From Nocardioides gilvus (GTDB lineage Bacteria; Actinomycetota; Actinomycetes; Propionibacteriales; Nocardioidaceae), in the NCBI RefSeq assembly GCF_003194605.1, contig NZ_QHKY01000002.1, positions 620,001-684,000 of the forward strand: DNA of 64,000 bases. The letters run 5' to 3'. Position 1 is the first letter of the stretch. Each line of letters opens with the position of its first letter. The position numbers and the translations under genes were made by a program. Under the pieces are notes generated by a model. The model ran no database searches and had not been told where the DNA came from. It worked only from the letters and a program-made list of their open reading frames with translations. Below are positions 17,013 through 25,830 of this stretch, piece by piece.

Positions 17013-17928
17013 CCCGATGGGCGCCGGTCCCGCCAGCACGGCGGAGCTGCACGAGGGGCGCCTCCCGCCTCCCGGCTGGCAGCCCGCCATGGTCGCCCTC
17101 GACATCGACGGCACCCTGCTGGCCTGGGTGGACGGTCAGGACGAGGAGTACGAGACGGTCACCCGACCCGTGTACGACGCGATCCACCGGGCCCGGGACG
17201 CCGGGGCCCACATCGTGCTGGCCAGCGGCCGTTCGCCGCACGGCATGACGACCATCGCGGACCTGCTCGACCTTCCCCTGGAGGGTTCGGCCGAGGACCC
17301 CACCCCCGACGTCGACGACCGGCTCTGGGTCGTCTCGGCCAACGGCTCGGTGATCTTCCGCTATCCGCCGATGGAGGTCACCCACGAGGAGACCTTCGAC
17401 GCCGCCCCCGCCGTACGTGCCGTCCTGCAGGTCCACCCCGACGCCCTGGTCGCGGCCGAGGAGCGGGCCATCGGCGGTTACCTGGTCAACCGGCCGTTCC
17501 CCGAGGGTGAGCTCTCCGGGCCCCAGCATGTGACGCCCGTCGAGGAGATCGTCGGCAAGCCCGTCAACCGGGTCGTGGTCCGAGATCCGGGCGCGACCGC
17601 CGAGGACTTCGTCAAGATGGCCTCCGAGCTCGGCCTGCACGGCACGGACTACGTGGTCGGGTGGACCGCCTGGATGGACTTCGCCCCCACCGGCATCTCC
17701 AAGGCCTCCGGTCTGCAGCACGTCTGCGACGCCCTGGGGGTCGACCGCGCCGACGTGCTCGCAATCGGCGACGGCCGCAACGACATCGAGATGTTGGAGT
17801 GGGCTGGCCGTGGGGTCGCGATGGGCCAGGCCATCGACGTGGTCCGCCAGGCCGCAGACGCGGTCACCGCCTCGGTGCACGAGGACGGCGCCGCGGTCGA
17901 GATCAATCGCTGGTTCCCGGAAGCCTGA
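17005..17928 (+). CDS. HAD-IIB (Cof-type) phosphatase
   Basis: A 307-residue HAD-superfamily hydrolase. Motif I is [11 protein letters not shown] (nucleophile Asp), motif II the ASGRSPHGM turn, and motif [16 protein letters not shown] near residue 255; a type IIB cap lies between motifs II and III. Cof-type enzymes remove phosphate from small metabolites in the cytoplasm. The TTG start at 17005 overlaps the end of serS; ATG at 17017 is a good alternative that removes four residues. A similar enzyme follows directly, separated by 4 bp. Confidence 0.85.
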   Translation: MPDPMGAGPASTAELHEGRLPPPGWQPAMVALDIDGTLLAWVDGQDEEYETVTRPVYDAIHRARDAGAHIVLASGRSPHGMTTIADLLDLPLEGSAEDPTPDVDDRLWVVSANGSVIFRYPPMEVTHEETFDAAPAVRAVLQVHPDALVAAEERAIGGYLVNRPFPEGELSGPQHVTPVEEIVGKPVNRVVVRDPGATAEDFVKMASELGLHGTDYVVGWTAWMDFAPTGISKASGLQHVCDALGVDRADVLAIGDGRNDIEMLEWAGRGVAMGQAIDVVRQAADAVTASVHEDGAAVEINRWFPEA

Positions 17929-17932
17929 CGCC

Positions 17933-18772
17933 GTGACCGGGCCCGACAACCGCGCCGAACCTCCCGCGACGGTGTCGCGGCCGCGGCTGGTCGCGACCGA
18001 CCTCGACGGCACGCTGTTGGGTTCGGACGGTCGGGTGAGCGACTACACCCGCGACGTGCTCCTCGCGATCGACGAGCTCGACGTGCCGGTGGTCTTCGTG
18101 ACGGGTCGCCCGATCCGGTGGATGGAGACGCTGTGGAGCTCGGTCGGCGGTCACGGGCTGGCGATCCTGAGCAACGGCGGGATCGTCTACGACGTGGAGA
18201 CCCACTCCGTACGTCGTGCTCGCACGATCGACCCCGACGTGCTCGTCGACGTGGGGCGCATGCTGCGAGAGGCCGTACCGGGCACGAAGTTCGCCCTGGA
18301 GAAGACCACCGGATTCGCCCGCGAGCCTGAATTCATGCCTCGGCTCAAGGCCAACACCGACCCGGGGGCGCAGCTGGCCCGGCTCGAGGACCTGGTCGAC
18401 GACGACGTGGTCAAGCTGCTCGCACGCCACGAGGAGATCGGGGCCGAGGAGTTCTGGACGATGGTCGAGAAGGTGGTGGGCGACCGGATCACGACGACCT
18501 GGTCCTCGATCGGCACCCTGGTGGAGATGAGCGGCCAGGGGGTCACGAAGGCCTCCACGCTCGCCGACCTGTGCGTCGACCTGGGCGTGGCCCGCAGTGA
18601 GGTCGTGGCCTTCGGCGACATGCCCAACGACCTGCCGCTCCTGGAGTGGGCCGGGACGTCGTACGCGATGGCGAACGCCCACCCGACGGTGATCGACCAG
18701 GCCCAGCAGACCGCCCCGCCCCACGACGAGGACGGTGTCGCCCGGACGCTGGTCCGGCTCTTCGACCTGTGA
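17933..18772 (+). CDS. HAD-IIB (Cof-type) phosphatase
   Basis: A 279-residue relative of the preceding gene. Motif I is ATDLDGTLLGS, motif II VTGRPIRWM, the lysine motif lies in GVTKASTL, and motif IV is GDMPNDLPLLEWAG. The GTG at 17933 lies 4 bp after the stop of the upstream phosphatase, so translation is likely coupled; a longer frame from 17810 lies inside the upstream gene and is not used. The two genes are probably an old tandem duplication with separated substrates, which cannot be predicted. Confidence 0.87.
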   Translation: MTGPDNRAEPPATVSRPRLVATDLDGTLLGSDGRVSDYTRDVLLAIDELDVPVVFVTGRPIRWMETLWSSVGGHGLAILSNGGIVYDVETHSVRRARTIDPDVLVDVGRMLREAVPGTKFALEKTTGFAREPEFMPRLKANTDPGAQLARLEDLVDDDVVKLLARHEEIGAEEFWTMVEKVVGDRITTTWSSIGTLVEMSGQGVTKASTLADLCVDLGVARSEVVAFGDMPNDLPLLEWAGTSYAMANAHPTVIDQAQQTAPPHDEDGVARTLVRLFDL

Positions 18773-18798
18773 CCCACCGCGGCGGTAGGCTCCACGCC

Positions 18799-19446
18799 AT
18801 GCCTGCCGCGAGCCACGTCCCGAGCCGCATCGGTCGACTGCACGCCCGGCTGCGCGGACAGCTGGCCGGCGTACGCGTGTGGCGTCCGGTGGCGACACTG
18901 CTCGCGCTGGCCGTGGCCACGTTGAGCAGCCTCGTCCTGATGGCGGCTCCGGCCCAGGCCTGTTCGTGCGCCGACTCCGGCCTGCGCGCGCTCACCTCCG
19001 ACGCCGACCTCGTCTTCACGGGTGTCCTCGAACGGGCCACCACGGGTGAGGGTGACGAGGGCCGCGACCAGTTCCTCGTACGCGCCCAGCGGGTCTTCAA
19101 GGGCACCATCACCAATGCCCGCTTCGTCGTCACCAACGCGTTGGGCGGCAGCTGTGGGTTCGGTCCGGTCGAGGAGGGCAGCCGTTGGCTCTTCCTCACC
19201 GACTCCGAGAACCGCACCACCATCTGCTCCGGCACGCGCCCGGTGGCCCAGCGGGACCTGGCGGTGGTCCAGCGCCAGCTCGGTGTCGGTGTGCGGGTCA
19301 AGGCTCCCGACCCGCAGGCCGCCGTACGCACGAAGGTCGAGGAGAGCGAGCCGGAGACCTTCGCGCGACTCGCGGCCCCCGGGGCGGCCGCCGTACTGCT
19401 GGGACTGCTCGGGCTGGCCGTCGTGGGGCGGCTCAACCGCCGCTGA
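18799..19446 (+). CDS. Secreted TIMP/netrin-like protein with C-terminal membrane anchor
   Basis: A 215-residue exported protein. A basic leader and hydrophobic stretch (residues about 29-50) end at PAQA-C, so the mature protein would start with Cys55 in CSCADSG. This CxC start followed by ADLVFTGVL, RAQRVFKGTI and a later GGSCGFGPVEEG matches the OB-fold of TIMP/netrin-like domains. A C-terminal membrane segment (AAVLLGLLGLAVVG) would tether it. In animal TIMPs the free N-terminal Cys of CxC sits on the metalloprotease zinc; whether this protein inhibits anything is unknown. The N-terminal Cys could instead be lipidated, but the lipobox is poor. Confidence 0.65.
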   Translation: MPAASHVPSRIGRLHARLRGQLAGVRVWRPVATLLALAVATLSSLVLMAAPAQACSCADSGLRALTSDADLVFTGVLERATTGEGDEGRDQFLVRAQRVFKGTITNARFVVTNALGGSCGFGPVEEGSRWLFLTDSENRTTICSGTRPVAQRDLAVVQRQLGVGVRVKAPDPQAAVRTKVEESEPETFARLAAPGAAAVLLGLLGLAVVGRLNRR

Positions 19447-19549
19447 GGCGCGCGCCGGGTGGGGTTGGGGACGGCCCGAGGGTGCCAGTCTCCCCTCGCG
19501 CTCGGCCTCCCACGTGTAACGCTGCGCCCATGTCCGGGAGCAAGGGGTC

Positions 19550-20155
19550 ATGAACCGACAAGAAGGTGACACCCCTCGCGACGAGGCGTGGCTGGAAGAT
19601 CTCTTCCGTCGCCACCACGCGGCGGTGCGGACGTACTGCGCGCGTCGCCTCGGTGCATCCGGTGATGACGTGGTCTCCGAGGTCTTCGCCGTGGCGTGGC
19701 GCAAGCGTGAGGTGGTGCCGGACCGTCCACTTCCGTGGTTGTACGCCGTCGCAGCACGCGAGCTGCTCCACCTCCAGCGCAGCGAGGGACGTCGCGCGGG
19801 CCACGAAGGGCGGGCGGCTGCCCGCAGGGACGAGCGGGCGGATCCGTTCACCGCGGTCGATGACCGCCTCAGTGCGCAGGCTCCGATCAGCGCTGCGATG
19901 GGTCGGCTCCGTCCGACCGACGCCGAGATCCTGCGACTGTGGGCCTGGGAGGAGCTGTCCGCGACGGAGATCGCTGTGGTCCTCGACATCTCGGCCACCA
20001 CTGCTCGCGTACGTCTGCATCGTGCGCGGCTGCGTCTGAAGGTCCAGCTCCATGCGATGGACCTTCACCTGTCGCAGGAGCCGCGCCAGCCCTTCGCCCA
20101 TTCCACTTCCTCCTCACTTGCCCCTTTCGAGCCGCCGGAGCCCTGCCATGACTGA
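19550..20155 (+). CDS. ECF-family RNA polymerase sigma factor
   Basis: A 201-residue sigma factor with region 2 at about residues 12-80 (LFRRHHAAVRTYCARRLG, then SEVFAVAWRKREVVPD) and region 4 at about 110-165 (LRPTDAEILRLWAWEELSA and ATTARVRLHRARLRLK, a helix-turn-helix). This is the arrangement of the ECF (group 4) family that directs transcription in response to an outside signal. It overlaps the next gene by 8 bp, so the two are translationally coupled, as for a sigma factor with its membrane regulator. The promoter it recognises cannot be read with confidence. Confidence 0.9.
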   Translation: MNRQEGDTPRDEAWLEDLFRRHHAAVRTYCARRLGASGDDVVSEVFAVAWRKREVVPDRPLPWLYAVAARELLHLQRSEGRRAGHEGRAAARRDERADPFTAVDDRLSAQAPISAAMGRLRPTDAEILRLWAWEELSATEIAVVLDISATTARVRLHRARLRLKVQLHAMDLHLSQEPRQPFAHSTSSSLAPFEPPEPCHD

Positions 20156-20960
20156 TCTGCGTACCCGCATCAAGGACATCGACCCTGCCCCGCACATGTC
20201 CGCATTCCCGGACGAACGGATCAGCAGCATGACGCGCCAGATCCTCGAGGCCGAGAAGTCTCCCGTTGCAGCGCACGAGGGCAGGCGCCGGCGGGGCTCC
20301 CGCGCGGCACTCGCTGGCGCCTTCGGGCTCGCGCTCGTCGGGGGCGGTGTCGCTGTTGCCACGCTCGGTCCGGCTGAGGAGGTCGCCACCCGGCACCTGC
20401 TGGCTCCGCCCACGATCATCAGCGGCGTCGGTCCTCAGGAGGTGTCCCTTCCGGGAGCACCCGCTGGGACTCGCTACCTGAGCTACGAACTGGCCTGCTT
20501 CGACGGGTCGGTGTGTGGGACACAGGCAGGTTCGGTCGAGGGCCCGGAGGACGGGCGAGTCCGGGTTGATCGCGGCTCCCTGCCGACGACCGGGATCGTG
20601 GACGCCACCAACCCCCAGGAACTGCCAGCGCTCGACGAGCCGACGATCCAGGTCCAGGTGGACGAGGGGACGCACTGGCGGCTGTACACGGTCTTCACCG
20701 ACAGGTACGACTTCGCGAACGGCGTCCTCGAGAACGGCAAGACGCTCGGTGTCCCGGGCATCGAGCCGGCGGACTACCTTCCCGCTGTCACGAACGATGG
20801 AAAATCGGGCTGGGTCAGTTACGACGACCTGACCGAGGACGCCGAGGTCGAGCTCACGCCGCGCGGTGTCCGCCAGGACCCGCTCACCGTCTTCGGCGCT
20901 GACGGCACGACCGAGATTGGCGTCACGGACGTCAACGCGACCGTGCGCCAACTCCCCTGA
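20148..20960 (+). CDS. Membrane protein coupled to ECF sigma factor, candidate anti-sigma factor
   Basis: A 270-residue protein with a cytoplasmic N-terminus of about 45 residues, one membrane segment (SRAALAGAFGLALVGGGVAVA) and a large outer domain ending VTDVNATVRQLP. The gene order, the 8-bp overlap with the sigma factor and the single-span topology fit a membrane-bound anti-sigma factor. I see no clear zinc HxxxCxxC motif, so it would not be the classic ZAS type. The outer domain is not recognised. The first codon ATG at 20148 is used because longer frames lie within the sigma gene. Confidence 0.6.
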   Translation: MTDLRTRIKDIDPAPHMSAFPDERISSMTRQILEAEKSPVAAHEGRRRRGSRAALAGAFGLALVGGGVAVATLGPAEEVATRHLLAPPTIISGVGPQEVSLPGAPAGTRYLSYELACFDGSVCGTQAGSVEGPEDGRVRVDRGSLPTTGIVDATNPQELPALDEPTIQVQVDEGTHWRLYTVFTDRYDFANGVLENGKTLGVPGIEPADYLPAVTNDGKSGWVSYDDLTEDAEVELTPRGVRQDPLTVFGADGTTEIGVTDVNATVRQLP

Positions 20961-21002
20961 GTCCAGTTCGCGGCGGCGGTCGCCGGCACCGAACGCGCCC
21001 CG

Positions 21003-21695
21003 TCAGAGGTACATGCCTCCGGCGGGGTGCGTGCCGTCGGGCATGCCTGCCTCGCCGTTGGCTCCGGGCTGACCCTCCTGCGGGTGCTGACCGCTGCTCA
21101 TGCCGGGCAGGGCCCGTCGCATCTGCTCCAGCTGCGCACGACTGGCGACCTGCTGGGCATAGATGGCGGTCTGGATGCCGTGGAAGAGTCCTTCCAGCCA
21201 CCCGACCAGCTGGGCCTGCGCAATACGCAGCTCACCCTCTGACGGGGTGACGTCGTCGGTGAACGGCAGCGCGATGCGCTCCAGCTCCTCGATCAGCTCC
21301 GGCGCCAGGCCGGTCTCGAGCTCCTTGATGGAGGCCTGGTGGATGTCGCGCAGACGGGCACGGCTGGCCTCGTCCAGCGGCGCAGCCTTCACCTCGTCGA
21401 GCAGTTGGCGGATCATGGAGCCGATCCGCATCACCTTGGCGGGCTGCTCGACCAGGTCGCTGACGCTCTGCCCCTGCTCGGCCTGCTCCTGGTGCTGCTC
21501 GACCACCGCGGCAGGGACCGTGCCCACCGGCTCACCGTCGGGGCCGATCACGAGCACGTGACCCTCGGGCACCTCGACCTCGATGGTGTCGTCGGCCGCG
21601 GCTTCGTCCTGACCCGCCGCCGGGGCGGGCGCGGTGCCTTCCGCGTCGGAGTCGGGGACGGTCGAATCGGGGGTGTCGCTGTGCTTCTGCGTCAT
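21003..21695 (-). CDS. bpa: Bacterial proteasome activator
   Basis: A 230-residue protein of the Bpa/PafE (DUF2587) family. A disordered acidic N-terminus (residues 1-60) is followed by a helical domain (about 85-200: VMRIGSMIRQLLDEVKA, ALPFTDDVTPSEGELRIAQ, QLVGWLEGLFHGIQTAIYAQQ) that forms the ring-shaped activator. The C-terminus ends GGMYL, close to the GQYL-type tail that docks into the 20S core and opens its gate. Known members deliver unfolded proteins to the proteasome without ATP. This implies that the organism has a 20S proteasome, although none of its genes lie in the window. Confidence 0.93.
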   Translation of the reverse strand: MTQKHSDTPDSTVPDSDAEGTAPAPAAGQDEAAADDTIEVEVPEGHVLVIGPDGEPVGTVPAAVVEQHQEQAEQGQSVSDLVEQPAKVMRIGSMIRQLLDEVKAAPLDEASRARLRDIHQASIKELETGLAPELIEELERIALPFTDDVTPSEGELRIAQAQLVGWLEGLFHGIQTAIYAQQVASRAQLEQMRRALPGMSSGQHPQEGQPGANGEAGMPDGTHPAGGMYL

Positions 21696-21740
21696 GGTGA
21701 AACCCTAACCGGCGGGCGGAGGCGTTCATTCCGGACGTTT

Positions 21741-21761
21741 GCAGTCACCGGATGACTGCAG
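21741..21761. terminator. Small hairpin between quinone oxidoreductase and bpa
   Basis: TGCAGTCA (21741-21748) and TGACTGCA (21754-21761) form a perfect 8-bp stem with a 5-base loop. It lies after the quinone oxidoreductase stop (minus strand) and upstream of bpa. It could be a terminator or an operator of bpa. Confidence 0.4.
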
Positions 21762-21803
21762 AGGTCCGCGCTCGTGTCGGGTTGATGGCGACCGCCCCGC
21801 GCC

Positions 21804-22784
21804 TCAGGCGACGGTGAGGACGACCTTGCCGATGTGGGCGCTGGAGTCGACGAGCTCGTGGGCGCGGGCGACCTCCTCGAGGGACATCACCTCGTGGATG
21901 ACCGGCTGGACCTGCCCGTCGGCCACCAAGGGCCACACGTGCTCGACGAGCTCGGCGCAGATCTCGGCCTTCTGCTCGAGCGGTCGAGCTCGCAGGGAGG
22001 TCGCGATCACCGAGCCACGATTGGCGAGCAGTTTGGAGATGTTGAGCTCAGCCTTGACCCCGCCCTGCATCCCGATGATCACCAGACGGCCGTCGTTCGC
22101 GAGGGCGGAGACGTTGGTGTCGAGGTATTTGGCGCCCATGTTGTCGAGGATGACGTCGACGCCGCGGCCGTCGGTGGCAGCACGGACCACCTCGAGGTAG
22201 TCCTCCTCGCGGTAGTTGATCGTCACGTCGGCGCCCAGGTCGGCGCAGGCCGCCAGCTTGGCCTCGGTGCCGGCGGTGGTGAAGACCTTGGCGCCCCACG
22301 CGGTCGCCAGCTGGATGGCGAAGGTGCCGATGCCGCCGGAGCCGCCGTGCACGAGGAAAGACTCGCCGGCCTCCAGGCCGGCGGTCATGAAGACGTTGGA
22401 CCAGACCGTCGCGGCCACCTCGGGCAGCGCCGCGGCGTGGACGAGGTCCAGCCCTTCGGGCACCGGCATCAACTGCCCGGCGGGCACCACGACCTGCGAG
22501 GCGTAGCCACCCCCGGCGAGCAGGGCACAGACCTCGTCGCCGACGGCCCAGCCGGTGACGCCCTCGCCGAGCTCGGCGATGCGACCGCTGCACTCGAGCC
22601 CGATGACGTCGCTGGCGCCCGGCGGCGGCGGGTAGAAGCCCTTGCGCTGCAGGGTGTCGGCCTTGTTGACCGCGGTCGCGGCCACCTCGACCAGCACCTC
22701 GCCCGCTCCCGGGATCAGGTCAGGCAGCTCGACGACGGTGAGGACCTCAGGGCCTCCGGGCTCAGTGACGTGGACGGCGCGCAT
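21804..22784 (-). CDS. NADPH:quinone oxidoreductase, zeta-crystallin-like MDR
   Basis: A 326-residue medium-chain dehydrogenase/reductase without structural zinc. The N-terminal GroES-like domain (MRAVHVTEPGGPEVLTVVELP) leads into a Rossmann domain with HGGSGGIGTFAIQLA around residue 145, the NADPH dinucleotide-binding loop. The C-terminus ends AHIGKVVLTVA, typical of PIG3/QorA-type enzymes. Its substrates are probably quinones or reactive carbonyls. ATG at 22784 is chosen; the frame opens further to 22931 but the extra sequence is the reverse of the MobA-like gene. It lies 10 bp after the MobA-like gene on the same strand, so co-transcription is likely. Confidence 0.92.
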   Translation of the reverse strand: MRAVHVTEPGGPEVLTVVELPDLIPGAGEVLVEVAATAVNKADTLQRKGFYPPPPGASDVIGLECSGRIAELGEGVTGWAVGDEVCALLAGGGYASQVVVPAGQLMPVPEGLDLVHAAALPEVAATVWSNVFMTAGLEAGESFLVHGGSGGIGTFAIQLATAWGAKVFTTAGTEAKLAACADLGADVTINYREEDYLEVVRAATDGRGVDVILDNMGAKYLDTNVSALANDGRLVIIGMQGGVKAELNISKLLANRGSVIATSLRARPLEQKAEICAELVEHVWPLVADGQVQPVIHEVMSLEEVARAHELVDSSAHIGKVVLTVA

Positions 22785-22794
22785 GCCTTCGAGG

Positions 22795-23409
22795 CTAGTG
22801 GGAAGGCGGTCGGTCCAGTCGGGTGAGGTCGTCCCAGGTGTCGATGTCGGATGCCTCGTCCGCCATCGGCGCCACGTCGACCAGGTCGAGCTCTGCGACG
22901 AGACGGAAGAGACTGAGGCCGGCGGCGTCACCCTCGGGGCGTACGCGGTCCAGCGCCGCGGTCTCCACCGTCAGGCACAACTGACGACGGCCGTCGGCGT
23001 CGGTGAGCACGGCGCCATCGTGCCCGGCTGCGGCCTCGAGGAGCCGGGTCACGGTTGCGGCGCTGAGCCGTGGCATGTCGACGGCCAGGACGAGGAGGTA
23101 CGGCGCTCGGGCGGTGAGGGCGTCGCGCGCGGCCAGCAGCCCGGCTGCAGGCCCACCGCCCGCCGGATGTTCGCGTACGAAGCGGATCGATGCCGCGACG
23201 TCGCTCTCGGTGACCGCTGGCAGACCGGCGAGCAGCTCGGTGACCTCGGGGCCCGCGACCACGGTCTCCAGGGCACCCTCGACCGCGGTGAGCGCCCACA
23301 CCAGCATCGGGCGACCGGCGACCTCGAGGCCGGCCTTGTCGACGCCGCCCATGCGTCGGCCCGTGCCGCCGGTCAGGATGACCGCCGAGAACCCGCTGCG
23401 CTGTGACAT
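22795..23409 (-). CDS. MobA-like NTP transferase
   Basis: A 204-residue nucleotidyltransferase of the MobA-like (NTP_transf_3) group. The N-terminal signature LTGGTGRRMGGVDKAGLEV is the phosphate loop and lysine of this family, and VLAVDMPRLSA is the metal-binding acidic block near residue 100. The best-known member adds GMP to molybdopterin, which fits but is not proven; related enzymes use other sugar or nucleotide substrates, and no other molybdenum cofactor genes are visible here. ATG at 23409 starts it. It is transcribed divergently from the nitrilase at 23437. Confidence 0.85.
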   Translation of the reverse strand: MSQRSGFSAVILTGGTGRRMGGVDKAGLEVAGRPMLVWALTAVEGALETVVAGPEVTELLAGLPAVTESDVAASIRFVREHPAGGGPAAGLLAARDALTARAPYLLVLAVDMPRLSAATVTRLLEAAAGHDGAVLTDADGRRQLCLTVETAALDRVRPEGDAAGLSLFRLVAELDLVDVAPMADEASDIDTWDDLTRLDRPPSH

Positions 23410-23436
23410 GCAGGTCAGTCTGGCAGGCTGGACGTC

Positions 23437-24267
23437 ATGGCCACCACGACCAGCACAGCTGCCGGCCCCGGCCAGCCGGGGGAGCCGGGCGAGGGGAAGC
23501 AGACCTTGCGCGTACGTCTCGTGCAGGTCGCCGCCTCGCTCGACCCGTCCGCGAACCGCGCCCGCCTCGCCGACGTGCTCGGGGAGAGCGAGCGCGGGGA
23601 GCTGGTGGTCTTCCCCGAGGTCTTCGCCCGAGACTTCGGCAAGCCGGGCAGCGACGTGTCGCCCTTCGCCGAGCCACTGGACGGCCCTTTCGTCACCGCG
23701 GTGGAGGAGGGGGCCCGAGCCGCCGGGGTCAGTGTGGTCGCTGGCATGTTCCGTGTCGGCGAGGACCCCCAGCGGCCCTACAACACCTTGGTCGTGCGCG
23801 GCGAGAGCTCTGCGTCGTACGACAAGATCCACCTCTACGACTCGTTCGGCCACAAGGAGTCCGACCGGCTGCTCGCTGGTGGCTGGGAGCCGGTGGTGGT
23901 CGAGATCGGGGGCTTCCGGGTGGGGCTGATGACCTGTTACGACCTCCGCTTCCCCGAGCTGGGCCGCGCCCTGGTGGACGCCGGCGCCGAGGTGATCGTG
24001 CTCCCCGCGGCCTGGGTTGCCGGCGAGCGCAAGGTCGACCACTGGCTCACCCTGGCGCGCGCCCGGGCCATCGAGAACACGGTCTACGTGGTCGCCGTCG
24101 GCCAGCCCGCTCCCCGCTACACCGGCCACTCGACGGTGATCTCGCCCTGGGGGGACGTCGTCGCGCAGGCCGGGCCCGACGAGGAGGTCCTGACAGCAGT
24201 CCTCGAGCGGGAGACCATCGGGGCGGCGCGCCGCGCCAACCCCTCGCTGGACAACCGGCGAAGGTAA
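23437..24267 (+). CDS. Carbon-nitrogen hydrolase (nitrilase superfamily amidase)
   Basis: A 276-residue enzyme with the Glu-Lys-Cys triad of the nitrilase superfamily: Glu in VVFPEVFARD, Lys in YDKIHLYDSFG, and Cys in MTCYDLRFPELGR. The length and motif wording are close to Nit1/Nit2 omega-amidase-type members, which hydrolyse small amides such as deaminated glutathione or alpha-ketoglutaramate. The first 22 residues (ATTTSTAAGPGQPGEPGEGK) are low-complexity and could be skipped by using a later start. Divergent from the MobA-like gene with 27 bp between starts. Confidence 0.9.
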   Translation: MATTTSTAAGPGQPGEPGEGKQTLRVRLVQVAASLDPSANRARLADVLGESERGELVVFPEVFARDFGKPGSDVSPFAEPLDGPFVTAVEEGARAAGVSVVAGMFRVGEDPQRPYNTLVVRGESSASYDKIHLYDSFGHKESDRLLAGGWEPVVVEIGGFRVGLMTCYDLRFPELGRALVDAGAEVIVLPAAWVAGERKVDHWLTLARARAIENTVYVVAVGQPAPRYTGHSTVISPWGDVVAQAGPDEEVLTAVLERETIGAARRANPSLDNRRR

Positions 24268-24276
24268 CCTCGCCTC

Positions 24277-25776
24277 GTGTCTGCACCACGCCCCGGTCGT
24301 CGCGCCGCCCCCAAACAGTCGCGGTTCACCCGCAAGGCGACCCGTGGCACCCGTTCGGGCGGTGGCCGCCGGATCGCGGGCAAGGGAGAGCCGACCGAGG
24401 GTTCCCAGGCCCCACCCGCCCTGTCGGCCGAGCTCTCCGGGACCCCGCCGGAGCTGACGCCCGAGTCGGACCCGTTGTCGCGCCCGCTGCTGGACGATGA
24501 CCCGTTCGGCATCCGGCTCGCCCTGTCCCGCGGGGCAGCCACCCCGTCCGGGGCGCCGGAGCCCGAGGACATCGCGGTGGTGTTCCACCCGGCCGAAACA
24601 GGCGAGTCGACAGTCGACCAGACGGTTGAGCCCAGACCCGAGCCGCCTCGGGGGACCGAGCCGGTCGGCGAGCCCATCGACGAGCCCATCGACGAGCCCA
24701 TCGACGAGGCACCCATCTCCGACGAGGACTTCGTCGCTCCGGAGGGCTGGGTCGCCGCCCAGCTTCCCCAGGACCCGCCCGTCGACGAGGTCGTCTCGCG
24801 CGGTCAGACGCCGCGCGACCGGGGGATCCTCACGGCGTGGGGCCTCGTCCTGCTCGCCGGCATGGTCCTGCTCGGCGCCGCGGCCCTGCATGTCGGCCCG
24901 AACTGGCTGGACGGTGCCGGAGCGGTGGCGGTGCTCACGACGTACGCGTGGGCGGTGACGGCACGCACGGGCGGACGGCAGGTCCTGTTCTCGATCCTGG
25001 CGCTGGTCATCGGAGTCGTGGCCGTCCTGGTCGACGGAGCGGTGCTGCGCAGCGGGGCCGCGGTCCTGACCTGCGTGGTCAGCGGTGTGCTGGCCGTGGT
25101 GATCACCGTCCCGGCACGCAACTTCCTCAACGCCGTGAGAGAAGTGGTGATCGCCACGGCGGTCTCCTCCGTCGGCGCCTTCGCCACCGTCGGCTTCGCG
25201 CCGTCCGCGAGCACCACCCGCTTCGAGTACGTCACCCTCGCCGTCGGCTTCGCCGTGGTCTTCGCCCTGGTCTGGCGCTTCGCCGCCGGCCTGCACGGCC
25301 TCGGCACCCGTGGTCTGGCGATCGTCGTCGTCGGCACCGTGGTGCTGGTGGGCAGCCTCGTCTACACCGAGTTGCTGCGGAACTTCGGGGTCAGCACGAT
25401 GGTGTCGTCGGGGTCGGACTTCTCCGAGTGGCTGCGCAGCACGATCGGTGCGGTGCCGCGACCGATCACCGTCCTGCTGGGCGTGCCGGCCCTGGTCTGG
25501 GGCGTGCACATGCGGGCCCGTCGGCGCCAGGGATGGTGGGTCTGCACCTTCGGGGCGGCCGCGACCCTGCCGGTGGCCCAACGCCTCGTCAACCTCGACA
25601 CCTCCTACGTGGAGGCGGGGTTGCAGACCACGTACAGCGTCATCCTCGGCCTGCTCGTCGGCTACGTCGTGATCCGCCTCGACCTGCGCCTCACCGGCCA
25701 GCGAGGAGCACGGGCCCGCGCTGCCGAGGAGGCCCACGCCGTACGGCCCGAGCCGCGTCGCTTCGCACCTCTCTGA
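24277..25776 (+). CDS. Multi-pass membrane protein with long disordered N-terminus
   Basis: A 499-residue protein of unknown function. Residues 1-180 are hydrophilic, rich in Pro, Glu and Arg, and contain an exact 12-bp tandem repeat at 24670-24705 (EPID three times). Residues about 185-480 hold about eight membrane segments (VLLAGMVLLGAAALHV, LFSILALVIGVVAVLVDGAVL, LAVGFAVVFALVW and others). It ends with a basic, proline-containing tail. The start is GTG at 24277, 9 bp after the nitrilase stop, so it is probably in the same operon. No family is recognised. Confidence 0.75.
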   Translation: MSAPRPGRRAAPKQSRFTRKATRGTRSGGGRRIAGKGEPTEGSQAPPALSAELSGTPPELTPESDPLSRPLLDDDPFGIRLALSRGAATPSGAPEPEDIAVVFHPAETGESTVDQTVEPRPEPPRGTEPVGEPIDEPIDEPIDEAPISDEDFVAPEGWVAAQLPQDPPVDEVVSRGQTPRDRGILTAWGLVLLAGMVLLGAAALHVGPNWLDGAGAVAVLTTYAWAVTARTGGRQVLFSILALVIGVVAVLVDGAVLRSGAAVLTCVVSGVLAVVITVPARNFLNAVREVVIATAVSSVGAFATVGFAPSASTTRFEYVTLAVGFAVVFALVWRFAAGLHGLGTRGLAIVVVGTVVLVGSLVYTELLRNFGVSTMVSSGSDFSEWLRSTIGAVPRPITVLLGVPALVWGVHMRARRRQGWWVCTFGAAATLPVAQRLVNLDTSYVEAGLQTTYSVILGLLVGYVVIRLDLRLTGQRGARARAAEEAHAVRPEPRRFAPL

Positions 25777-25830
25777 GCGCTCGGTCGCGCTCGTTTCGGG
25801 TACGTGTCGGTAACCCTTAACGTCGCCCGC

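Noticed and set aside
13842..17114. Open frame of more than 1000 codons on the minus strand
   Set aside because: It runs antisense to serS and out of frame through the PAP2-kinase gene; composition is Arg/Gly/Pro-rich as expected for a shadow frame in GC-rich DNA.
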